Source: Dermatophagoides farinae
Lineage: Eukaryota; Arthropoda; Arachnida; Sarcoptiformes; Pyroglyphidae
Reading direction: 5' to 3'
Assembly (NCBI RefSeq): GCF_024713945.1
Contig: NC_134681.1
Span: 1 to 64,000, forward strand
Length of the DNA: 64,000 bases
Below the pieces are notes generated by a model. The model saw only the letters and a program-made list of their open reading frames with translations, made no database searches and had not been told where the DNA came from. The number at the start of each line of letters is the position of its first letter. The first letter of the stretch is position 1. The translations under genes and the position numbers were made by a program. This document shows positions 13,661-33,316 of the stretch, in pieces.

Positions 13661-16277
13661 CAGTCATTATAAAATGATAATCAATATGAATGAAACAAAA
13701 AAAAATGATTGATCCAAAATATCGATATTCACATAGTAGTAGTTTTATAGTTGGATATATATGGATGATATAGAAACTAGAAACAAAAAAATTTAGAAAC
13801 AGCGAAACAATTTCTATTATCGATCAATAAATGAATCGATTGATTGATTGATTAAGTGATTAATTCGAAATGATGATTCGATATATTTTTTTTTTTGGTT
13901 ATGTCAATTAATTTCGTTAATGATGATGATGATGATTAAATGTTGTTAATCATGTTGAATGTAGAATTCCAATGTGCACACAAATAGATGCAAACAGATG
14001 ACACACCACTTATCAGTAATAGTGTAAAACCAAAAAAAAAAACTACTTTACACATTTGATATTACAACAAATCCGAAAATGATTATTATTCGTGTTCGTT
14101 GTTCATTCATTCATTCACTAATGGATGGATGTGATCATCATCCGAATATATTTTTTTTGGAAAAATTTCCGGATATAAATTTCATAAAAAAGATGATGAT
14201 GATGATGATGATAATGATTTTCTCATCATCATCATCATGTTGTTGTTGTGTTAACATTCATCATAGTAACGATAATTCAATTAAATTCAATTTGATTGCA
14301 CTAGTTATTATTTTTTTTTTTTTTTTTGTCAATTCTTGTTCGTTGTTGTCAATGGTGATGGCCAAAGTTTAAACAAATCTAATGAATGAATTTAAAAGGA
14401 AAAAAAATATGTAAAAAAAAACATGCGTTTGAGAATGGAATATATTCATAGATGAATGAATGAATGAATGAATGAATTGGTGTTATATAATAATAATTTT
14501 AATTGAAAAGTTTTCCACTTGTATTCTTAATGTTCACTGTCTGTCTGTTTTGTTTTTTTTCTGCTGTAAATCATTATGGTTGCTCGAATTTTTTTTTCTT
14601 CTCAAACTCGGTTATCGTCACATTTGCATTGCTTCAGATGTGGTTTTTTTTGTTCCAGAATAAGTATATAGTCAAATCAGTTTTATATTCAACATGTTCT
14701 GGAAACAAAAAAAAAATTCATCATCATTTGATGCCACCATGATTAATATTAATATAATAATTAAAATTCATAAAATTTTGTTATCACGAAAAAAAAGAAT
14801 ATTCTGGATAAATCCTGAATTTTTTTTCCCTGTCCATCTATCTTTGTTGATCATATTTCATCAACAAATTTTTGCAATAGTTATGACGAATTATAATTAT
14901 AAATTCAAACGAACAGAAAAAAAAACAAACACTATTGATAACTGGCAATTTTTTGTTGCTTCTAATACTTGGACATTATGGTCAATAATAAAAAAGTTGA
15001 TCTCAAATTTCTATAAAAACTCAAAAATCTTTTCCACAAACATTTTTATCCATGATCATGATTCATAGAATAGATATAAATTCATTTATTCGACATTTTT
15101 TCATTTAAAAAAAACAAACAAACAAACAAAATACACAATTGTAATGCCGTTTTTTTTTGTCATTTTCTGTTATAATGATTATATATATAACATCCAGACA
15201 GAATCATCAATGAATTTGAAATGTTTTCATTTCTTTTCAAGAATGAAAAAAAAATGAAGAATATATAAAGACAACAAAAAAAAACCGATATGACAATGAC
15301 AATAAAGTTCGAATGTTGAAAGTTGATAAATTTGATGGCTATAATTCATCCGTATTTATATTTTATATTTATTTATTTATATATATATATATATGTGATA
15401 TACTATTTCACATTCATTCATACAATTTGATCCAGTTGAATTGAGCTGTCGTTTGATCGTTCATCTTTTCTTCTTTTATTTTTATTTTTTCTTTTCGATG
15501 ATTATTGTGAATTATGTTGTTGTTGTTGTTGTTGTTGTTGTAATAAAACATATATATATATATCGATTTGATTTAGTTTTGTTGAAATGAGAAAAACAAC
15601 AACAACAACAACAACAACATTAACAAGAAAAATTGGGACGTTGAACTTTTTATTTTCATTTCAATTTTCATGATGAAATCTGATGATATTAAAATCGAAT
15701 AAATGTAGAATAGAATAATTGAAACATTTTTTTAAATGAAAACAAACACCTGTTTGAACAATTGAATCAAAATTGAAAATTTTTTTTTACTCATTCAAAT
15801 TCCAAAACAACCAGGTTTGTTCGTTCACACACACACACACACACACACACAAAACAGCACTGCAAACAAAAATGGGATGAATAATGAAAAAGAAAAAAAA
15901 ATTCAAATTTGTTCATCCATAGATTTTAGTGATACACTGATTTTCACCACTGTAGCTGATTATTTAAGCCGAAAATTATTTATTTCTTCATCTTTATTGG
16001 AATATCTTTATGAAGCAAAAAAAAAAAAAAAAAATAAAAAAAATAAAACCACAAAAACAACACATTCTCTTATTACAACGGCAGACACACACACACATTC
16101 ACACACACACACAAACAATTTTATTTGGCACGTTTCATCATTCTTCATGGCACATGTGATGGAACTTACTAAAACACACACACACACACAACTGCGAAGA
16201 CAAACAAGAATTTTTATTCCATCTAAATTGTATGTATTTATTTTGTATTGTTATTTATGTGTATGTGTGTGTGTGTT

Positions 16278-16311
<34 letters not shown>

Positions 16312-19300
16312 CAAGTTTGATTATTATAGAATAATAAGTGAACACATTATTCGAACCATGAATGTACTAACACACTCGCACACACACACACACATTCACA
16401 CACAAACTGATTCTAAATTACAAACAATTCTTAAACCCATCGATAGAGGATAGAAATCCCGAAAGTCCTAATTTTTTTTCGAAAAAAAAGAAGAATGTGC
16501 TAACGGTCCAAGAAAAAAAAGGAAAATGGTTCAAATTTCATTTGTTTGGAACAATTGCGCTTGCGTTTTTTTTTCTGTGAATGAATGAATGAATGATTTA
16601 TCTATCAATGTTTGTGTGTGTGTGTGTGTGTAACTATATCCTCCAATTCAAGAATTTCGTCTGTATTTTTCCTACTATTCCTTGTTATTCTGGAGAGATT
16701 TTTTTTTGTTTGTTTGTTTGTTTGAAAATTACATTCTTCATATTCGTTTCATGTGGTACATAGACACAAACGCGCGCATATCTAATATATATATATAAAA
16801 TATAAATCTTTTTCGAATAAAACCAAAAAAAAAACAAAAAAAAAAACAGAAATTTTTGTTTGTACCATATACATTGAAAAATTATTGTCTTAAATATTGG
16901 TTTTTCAGTCGTATATTTGATTCTTATTGGATCTGGTCGATTGGTTTCCAATTTTTTTTCCATCGAGTTATTGTCATCCGTTTTTTTTGTTCATAAATGA
17001 TAATAATAATTTTCATTTTCATTTTTTTTTTTGGTCCAACTACTGTTTGAAATTTGACCATTATTCAAGAATTTCAAAGATGTTGTTGACTTGAATCGGA
17101 ATTTAAACTTAGATATATTGCAATTGAATATGAAATAAATAGTTTTTTTGTTTTTATTTTGTTTTGTGTAATCAAATATCGGAACCAGATGATGATGACG
17201 ATCATATTGATGGCCATGGGTTTTCAAACATCCTGTCCGAAGATGATTCAAATTGATGGAGAAAAAATTTTTTTATTCATTTTTTTTTTGTATGTATGTA
17301 AAAGCAAAAAAAAAAATTACATTTTCAATTTTTCAATCTCTGTTTTCTTCAGTGTTGGTTTTTTTTAGAGCGAAAATGATGAAAATAAATTATTGAATCT
17401 ATGAATGATTTTTCTAGTGAAACAAAAAAAAAAATTCAGCCATTAAGTTTAGAATACACGAATAGAAAAATGTATATATGGACATCTATTAAATCCCGTT
17501 AAATAAAATGATTTTCTTCCACTTCTTTTTTTTTCATCCCACCATCAACAACCATTAAGATGATGGTCTTAAACGATCATTAAGTCAACGTGTGATTCCT
17601 GTGTAGTATTTTTCTATTTGGATTTTTCAACAAAATATTATAGTGCAACGTTGAACCATTTTTTTCCACTTTATATATATATATATTGAAATTGAAAAAT
17701 TGATTTTCATCATACAACATACACACACACACATTACGAATATATTAATATTATATAACATCTATGCAAACAAACATTAAAGTTTTCAAATGAATAAAAT
17801 TAAATGTTTCATCAATGAAATGAATGATGAAAAAAAAAATTCATCATAGCATCAATCATCAATCAATAAGAATGATAATAATGCTGGAATCCAAAAATCC
17901 TTCGGGTATATATATATATATTATATATATATACCAGAGTCCCGGAATTTTTTTTCTTCCTGGTTTGTTTGTTTGTTTGTTTCAACCAAATGAGATGATG
18001 GTTATGATGATTGAGAAAAAAAAATAAAACAAGAAAACAATAATAAGAATAATAATTACATTTGGCTAACAAATGAAAAAAAATGATTCGTAAAAAGTTT
18101 GTCATAAGAAAAGTACAAACATAAGTGGAGAAAAAACAGATTCAGTAGCGTTTTGATTTTTTGTTTTGTTTTGTTTTGTTTCTCGGTTTTGTTGCAAGTC
18201 CAAAAAAGAAAAAAAACTACCAGAAAATAAGAAATGAAAAAAAAATAGAAAAAAACTTTTGTCATGCACATCATGATATTTGATGGTATTTGCGTGCATG
18301 ATATGATATAATGAAAAAAAAGGAATTTTTTTTTCGCATTTTTGATCTTTCAAATTCACCAAAAATATGGGAAAAAAATGATCCACAATGGTAGTGTGGT
18401 CATGGTTCGATGGATGGATCACACTTCTTGTTGGTATAGGTGCAAAAAAATAGAAAGAAATTATACGTTTCACAGAATTTCTACTTTTGTTTTCGTTGTG
18501 AATCGTAACAATTTTTTCAGGTGAATTTCAAAATTATTACTAGAACAAATTCAAACGATTTGTACAATCACAGCCACTGTTTTTTTGATAAAAAAATATT
18601 TGTTTCATATGTTTGAGGTTGGCCATGATCATCACTATTTCCATCAACGGTTGATTCATTAAATTTTTGAATTTTTTTTTATCTCCAACTCTCTCAGGAG
18701 AAAAAAAACTATAAATAATGATGTGATAATAATAATCATAATGGTTTTCTTCATCATCATCGCTATCTAATTTTCTTATTTTGAGGAACTATATATATGT
18801 GTGTGTTTGAAATTTTTTGCCAATAAACAGAATTTGGTTCAAAAAATTATTCTTGAAATTTTAAGAAAAATAAAACAATTTATATTATTATAATTATAAT
18901 GATGATACTTATTCATTTCAGTATTTTTTGCTGTTGTTTTTGTTGTTGTTGTTGTTGTTGTTGTTGTTGAATATTTATTTATAGAATTCATAGAATTGAA
19001 GTTTTTTATTTATTATCTTGCAAAAAAATAAGTTTATCATATTCATTGTTGTTGTCGTGGTTGTTGTTGTTGTTGTTATGAATGGATATCCGAAAAAAAA
19101 GAAATGATAATGATGATAGCTAACTGGTGGATGCTTGTTAATTACATCGATTTCCGGACATCACAACAAACACAAGGACAAACAATAAACAAAAAATGAA
19201 TAGTTATGAATGGAACTAACCAACAACAACAAGAAAAAAAAACTTGACATAATTACCCGATTATAATGATGATGATGATGATAGCCAAAATAGTGGCAAT

Positions 19301-20120
19301 GGAAATAAAATAAATTTCGGCCGGCAAAAAATGGATTTATGAAATTTTTTTTTATAGTTTTTTCTCATCATCATCATTACACGCTTTCATCTAATACTGT
19401 GTGTGTTGTTCATTTTTTTTTTTTTGGTCCAAATTATCCGATATGGTTGATGAAATGAAAACAATGAAAACCAAATTAATCGATTCAAATATAAAAACCG
19501 AGAAAAACAAACAAACAAACAAAATGAGCGATACTCAAATTCTATGGTTGTACAATAGTAATGAATATTCCTTGCTCATATAGCCAAAAAAAAATTCAAC
19601 TACCAAAAATCAATCGCAACCAGAATTTTTCCGTAAACAAAACAGAATGGCCAGTAAAAATAAATGGAAAATAATTTTTGCAAATTTTGTATTTGTATTT
19701 GTATTTTATTTTTTTTCATTGTTGATGACCATTTCATCATCATCAACATCATTAATAATGAACAAGATGATGATGATAATAATAATGTAAAGCAAATAAC
19801 ATGAAACACCAGAACAACAACAACAACAACAACAAAAACGGATGAATAAATAAAATGAATGTAGAACATTATGAAATATTCAAAAGTGTCATATATGCGT
19901 TTGTCTTGAATTTTTTTTTTGTTTTTGTTCTGTTTTTGTTTTGTTTGTTGTCGTCCATTTTTAATGTTTAACGAAATATAGAATTTCATAGTTAAACTAA
20001 ATAGATTTCATGTCATTTTCTTCTTTGCTCTCTGAATTTTGGTCTTTTTTTTTGTCTTGAACATTGAATCTGACAACAACAACAACAGCAACAAAAATCC
20101 TGTAAACCATATGAGTTCAT

Positions 20121-20151
<31 letters not shown>

Positions 20152-21597
20152 AGCAACGGTGACATTCATGAGACAAACATACATACGATTGATCTGATAA
20201 TTAAAATTTAATTATTTCTCGTTGTTGTCGTAATAACAAATTTTATATTATTTTAGTTACCTTGCAATTCAACATTGTTTTTTTATTTATGTATTTGCAA
20301 TTGAAAAAAAATTTTTGTTGTTGTTGTTGTTTTTTTGGTTCAATAAAATTTTCTATACAAAATAAAAATTGATTGCAATATGTTTTTTTTTATTTTGTTT
20401 TGTTTCTTTTATTTGTTTTCTATTTGGTGATTGAACACAAATGGATATCATATTTTTATTTGTCAAGCAAAAAAAAAAATCTGCAATAAAAATTTGAAAT
20501 AAATGACCAACCAAATCATCATCATCATCATAATAAAGAAGTTTGGAAATAAAATACAAAATTTTTCATTCACTCATCATCACTCATCATCATCATCATC
20601 ATCATTCACACATGACGTATATGTTGATGATGATGACGATGACGATGATGGTAATAATAAGCACCATTATATTTGGTTATTTTAAAAGAGAATAAAAAAA
20701 AAATATTTATTCAGAATATCATAATCATCATCATTGTAATTGGTAGGTCGACATTCATAAATGTAAAAAAAATTCATTTCAGCTTTGATGGTTAGCTTTA
20801 TTTTATTCATTACCATCATCATCATCATCATCATCATCATTAGCATCATCATATAAATATATAAATGAATCTCATTGAAATATAACTAAAAAAAAAACTG
20901 TCTACGACGAAACAAAACAAAAAAAAATGAATAGAGTGGCTGATCCATTTTTTTCTGTCTATTTTGTTTTTTTTTTTGTTCCAATTCTATAATTATTATT
21001 ACTATTATAATTACATGAGTATCATCATCATCATCATCATCATCATTAGAATCTTGCCTGGTTTATCCAATTCATTCATTCATTCATTGTCATTCATGTT
21101 CACGGCAGTTGGTCGGTTATACGTAATAGTTTTTTTGTTTTCTTGGCACAAAAATGAAATTCATTTGTACATTTCAAAATAAAAAAAAACAAGCAACATT
21201 ATGATCCATGATCATATAATATCTATTGATGGCCCCAACAGTTTTAGTGTTTCGTGCCTTAATTACCCACATTATGTGTGTGTGTGTGTGTGTGCGTATG
21301 TGTTTGATGGGCAATTTTTGTTTTTTCATTCTTTTTCGTTTTCTATTTTTTTATAGTTTCAAAGTTTATTACACAATTCGTTATTGTTTTGGTTTTTTTT
21401 ATTTCAAAAATTAATATAGCCTTATTTATTTGACCAGTCTTTGTTTCAACTTGATTTCATATATATTTATAAATATTTTAATTGGTTATATTGGAGATTT
21501 GTTTTTTATCATTATAATAATAATAATAATTTGATTGATAAAAGTTCATTGTACAATTTTATAAGTTATTTTTCTTGCTAAATATAAATTCTCATTA
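13661..21597. other. Gene-free region upstream of the receptor
   Basis: I see no supportable gene. The sequence is dominated by poly-A/T runs, (TCA)n/(TGA)n, (TTG)n (for example 15521-15540 and 18937-18968), (AC)n around 15826-15850, (GT)n at 16282-16312 and TA-rich stretches such as 17905-17935. All frames found run through these repeats. The receptor's promoter and any 5' non-coding exons would lie near the left end, but nothing distinguishes them. Confidence 0.6.
17905..17935. repeat. 31-bp TA-rich palindrome
   Basis: GGTATATATATATATATTA followed by its complement, ending ATACC, forms a near-perfect inverted repeat bounded by GG and CC. It is flanked on both sides by loosely similar GGAAT- and CCGGAAT-containing sequence. 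It could be a cruciform-prone microsatellite or the core of a small decayed element. No coding function is apparent. Confidence 0.7.
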
Positions 21598-21711
21598 CAG
21601 TGATACAAAATCCTCAATACTATCCAATGAAGCCAAAGTATCACTGTATCCATTCGAGAATTTGATGCTGACGTTTTTGTTATTATTACGTTATTGATTA
21701 ATCCTTATTTG

Positions 21712-22029
21712 TTATTGATGACTATGATGATGATGATGAATGTGATAAGCTATTGCAAATTGATAATCTTCTTTCGGCATATATTTTTGATGATGATATT
21801 CGATCGGTTTCCTTTTTTTTGTTATTGCATTCGAATATGAAGATTCAATTTTTTTTCCAACTTGAAATTCAACACTTGATTTGGTCATAAGGTAATTGGA
21901 TGTTATGACAAACACACACACATACACACACACGCATATTATCCATTTCAATGAAAAATCATTCATATTTCTACATGTATATATGTCACAGTGATTAGTA
22001 TTCATACCATCATCATTCTTTTGTTTCAT
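21712..22029 (-). CDS. Doubtful small ORF, uncharacterised (105 aa)
   Basis: I do not recognise this frame. It runs from an ATG at 22029 to TAA at 21712. The middle (SLKWIICVCVYVCVFVITSN) is hydrophobic but is partly encoded by a (GT)n run, a warning sign. The C-terminal half (for example KPIEYHHQKYMPKEDYQFAI) is not repeat-driven and looks protein-like before ending in a histidine run. Just beyond it, on the same strand and frame but separated by two in-frame stops, lies another protein-like piece (21675-21598; it includes IKFSNGYSDTLASLDSIEDF and ends in TAA). Together they could be the last exon or exons of an unidentified minus-strand gene, or chance. No convincing acceptor or donor pair joins them in frame. 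Confidence 0.2.
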   Translation of the reverse strand: MKQKNDDGMNTNHCDIYTCRNMNDFSLKWIICVCVYVCVFVITSNYLMTKSSVEFQVGKKIESSYSNAITKKRKPIEYHHQKYMPKEDYQFAIAYHIHHHHHSHQ

Positions 22030-22988
22030 TTAATGTATCGATTTTTTTTTCTTGTTTCTGGATTACAAAAAAAAAAATAAAAGTCAACTACCTGATATAA
22101 ATGTATGGCTATGAAAATCTAAGCATTTCATCAACACACACACAAACATACACACAAGCGAAACGATACCATTGCATAGATAAGCAATAGAAAAAAAAAG
22201 AAAATAAAATAGTTAAAAGAAAAAAAAAGAAATGAAATCTTCAATAAACTCAGACACACACACACACACACAAACATTGGATTGGAAAATAAAAGATGAT
22301 GATAAAACTAATACAAAATCAATAATAAGATTTTTTTTATGATTATAATTTTCAAGTATATGAATGATTGATCTATCAATATATCGATATTTGTAAAGAA
22401 AATAAATAAAACGGTAGGCTAATATATTTTTTAATTGATTGTGTTGGTTGATTGATTTCGATTTTGGTTTTTTTTCGTCATTATTATTATTATCCAATGA
22501 AATACTATGAATGAATGAACCACTTGACAAACTAAACAATCAAATATCAATATGTCGGTTGCTAATGTCGTTGTTTCCAAAATTGATTAATTATTAATTA
22601 TAATCAATTAAATTATCATTTTAAGATCATCGTCATCATCATCATCATCATCATCATACTTTATCTTAGTAAAAATCAATTTTAAAATTAATCGATCGAT
22701 TAGTACTTTGATTATTGATTCATTTTTTTTTTCTTTCTGTTCTAAATTTGCACTATTATTTATATATTGGTTTATTATAGTCAGAAGAATAAGAGAAAGA
22801 GAAAAAAAATTTCTCATTTTTTTTTTGCTGCCAATATAACATAAATGTGTGTTTTTTTTCTGCTCAAAAAAAAAAATTTTTTTTTTTGTTGTCTCTGTGA
22901 AAAAAAAACAAATCATGTTGACATTGTCGATTTGTATTTATTGAATATACAAATACAACGACAACGAACAAAAAAAAAAAAAAAAGAA
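22030..22988. other. Intergenic region before the ABCC gene
   Basis: No gene is supported. It contains (CA)n at 22255-22274, a (TCA)n run near 22633-22656, long A/T runs and a poly-A stretch directly before the ABCC start codon. The promoter and 5' leader of the downstream transporter should lie here, but no distinctive element is visible. Confidence 0.5.
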
Positions 22989-30819
<7,831 letters not shown>

Positions 30820-30840
30820 GAAATTTTTTTTTCATATTTT

Positions 30841-30846
30841 AATAAA
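30841..30846 (+). terminator. Polyadenylation signal of the ABCC gene
   Basis: AATAAA lies 22 bases after the stop codon, followed by A-rich sequence. This is the expected position for 3' end formation of the transporter mRNA. Confidence 0.55.
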
Positions 30847-33274
30847 CTAATAAAACAAACAAACAAACAAACATTTCGATTGAAAAACGTTTTTTTATTT
30901 AATAAAATCAGCTAAACACTAATTGTTTTTATCAATCAAACAAGCAAAATAAAAAAATCAATTATAATTCAAGTTGAAAATTTCCAATTAAAATTAATCA
31001 CCAAAAAAAAACAAGAATATCAAGAGGAGCTGCAAAAAAAAGAAGAAATTCTGAGAATAACAACAACAACAACGACAACAACAACAACGCGATAGTTTTT
31101 TTTCCAATGGTTGATTAATGATTATTGAAACTCTCAGATAGAAATAGAGAGAGAGAGATAGAGAGCGAGAGTGTATGTGTGATGAAAAAAAAAATCAAGA
31201 AAACATCATCATCATCATTAACAACGGCAAATAATATCTTGTGAAGAAAATTATTAATTACGATGTGCAAATACAACAAAGATAAGAAGAAAAAAAAACA
31301 AGTGGTCGCTAACAATCTTTGAAGGTATGAAAATTATCAAATTAATATTTTTTAAAAAAGCCATGACTATAGGATTATCTTTTTTTTCTCATTTGATTTT
31401 CAACATTCGGTAAATTTTTTTTTTTTTGCTTCTCTCCTTCTATCTCTCTCTTTTTGAACGTTGATCTTTTGATTTTTTTTTATTTTATTTTTGAATTTAT
31501 TAGAGAATAATTTGAAAAAAATATTAGAACCTGTTATTTGCTGCTATTTTTGTTATTTTTTTTTTAAATTTCTTTTATCCACATTGAAATCTGTAACAAA
31601 TGATGATGATGACAACAGGTAAATGCAGCAAAAAAAAAACGAGGAAAGGAAATTGATAATGATCTTGTGTTTTGAATTATCAATACATATACATTTATTC
31701 ATTCATCATCATGTTATAATTGAATGAATTATTTTTTTTTCTCATTTTTCAATCAAAATGTGTAAATCATGAATCAATCAAATCAATCAGTTCGATGCAA
31801 ATAATACCGGAATGTTTTTGCAAATATTATTATTGTCAATTTAATGATGACAAAAAAAAATACTTGTTTTTGTCATTTGGAATCGAACAGAACAACAACA
31901 ACAATAATAATGTAAGAAATGAAAATAAAAATATTTTTCAATGCTACAGAGTTGAAATGTTATCATTGAAAATTAAAAAAAAAATAAATTCAACCTTCTC
32001 ATGTCATTCAAAATGAAAAGAAAAATAATCACCAAAAAAAACATATCGATATCAATTATGGATTATGGATTAATTGGAACTTGGAACACAACTGCAAAAA
32101 CATACCACCACCAGTGTAAAATGAACATGTGAAACGATATATTTGTCATGAGAATCGAATCTCTCAATCAGAGCGAGAGAGAGAGAGAGAGATAGAAATG
32201 AAATTAATAATCATTATGGAAAATACTTAAAAATTTTTGAGACGACAAGTTGTCAAAATTTTTTTTTTTCCATTCCCAATCACAATTCGAGGCCATTTGT
32301 CGATTGTTTTTTTTCTGTTTCAATATTGCACTTGATTTATTTTGTGTGTCCGTGTGTGTGTGTGTTTAAGATCAGGATCAGGACAAAAATATTCATTGAT
32401 ATTTTTGGATTTTTTTTTGATGTGATGTCTTGTTTTTCAACAAAAAAAAATTTCCATTTCATTTTCTCTATTCGGTCGGTCTTGAGACACTTCTACTAAC
32501 ATACACACACACACACACACACACACATCGACATCGTGAATTGAAATACACGAGATACCACACACTCACAATTTGAATGAATGGCATCCAATGTCAAGAG
32601 AAAAATTTTGTAGCCATCACGCGACATTTTATTTTGAAATGGCAACAAATGAAAAAAAAAATAAAACAAGACAAAAAAAAAGACATTGAAAATATCAACA
32701 TAAAACATTTCTCATTAGAGTCAAATCAAAAATTTTTTTTGAACCATATGAAGTGGAAAAAAAAGAAATTCAAAGTCAAATAATCATTTTTTTATTTTGG
32801 ATTACTAATGATGGTGATCATTTTGATTCACACTAGTTTTCGATTATTATGAATTTTTGTGGTTTTTTTTTTCTTTTTCAGAATCACTACTTTTTATTGG
32901 GATTTGTCCAGAAAAAAAAATCAATGAATAATGTGTGTGTATGTGTGTGTGTGTGTGTATAACTTGTAATATGAAACGATACGTACTTTGATTTTATGTA
33001 TATAAAAATTGCATTCAAATTCATCAATCGAATGAACATCATCATCATCATCATCGTCATACATTCATCAAAACGGATATGAATAAAATGTTTATATGAT
33101 TTGATGATCACCGTTATTACCGGATTTTTATTTTACCCATCATGATTATCACATGATTATGGATTATCATAAATGAAAAAAAAACAACAACAACAACAAC
33201 AACATCAGTAAGTTTATATAATATAAAATTATTATAATTCAATCAATTTATTTTCAACATTTAGAAACATAATA

Positions 33275-33316
33275 ATTGGCTGATGTAAATCAAATCTAGC
33301 TATTACATCAGCCAAT
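33275..33316. repeat. Perfect 14-bp inverted repeat with 14-nt loop
   Basis: ATTGGCTGATGTAA (33275-33288) is exactly complementary to TTACATCAGCCAAT (33303-33316), with 14 unpaired bases between. The arms are not simple-sequence repeat, unlike almost every other self-complementary stretch nearby. It could be an RNA stem-loop, the residue of a small transposon, or a protein-binding dyad. It stands about 2.5 kb after the transporter and 3.4 kb before the TDO gene. Confidence 0.85.

Noticed and set aside
22845-22988. Extending the ABCC N-terminus upstream along the same open frame
   Set aside because: The added residues are Phe/Lys runs from poly-T/A. The ATG at 22989 gives an N-terminus matching MRP1-type proteins.
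32130-32190. Possible tRNA T-arm (TTCGATT) on the minus strand
   Set aside because: No A-box, no cloverleaf and no acceptor stem could be placed around it; the neighbourhood is a GA microsatellite.
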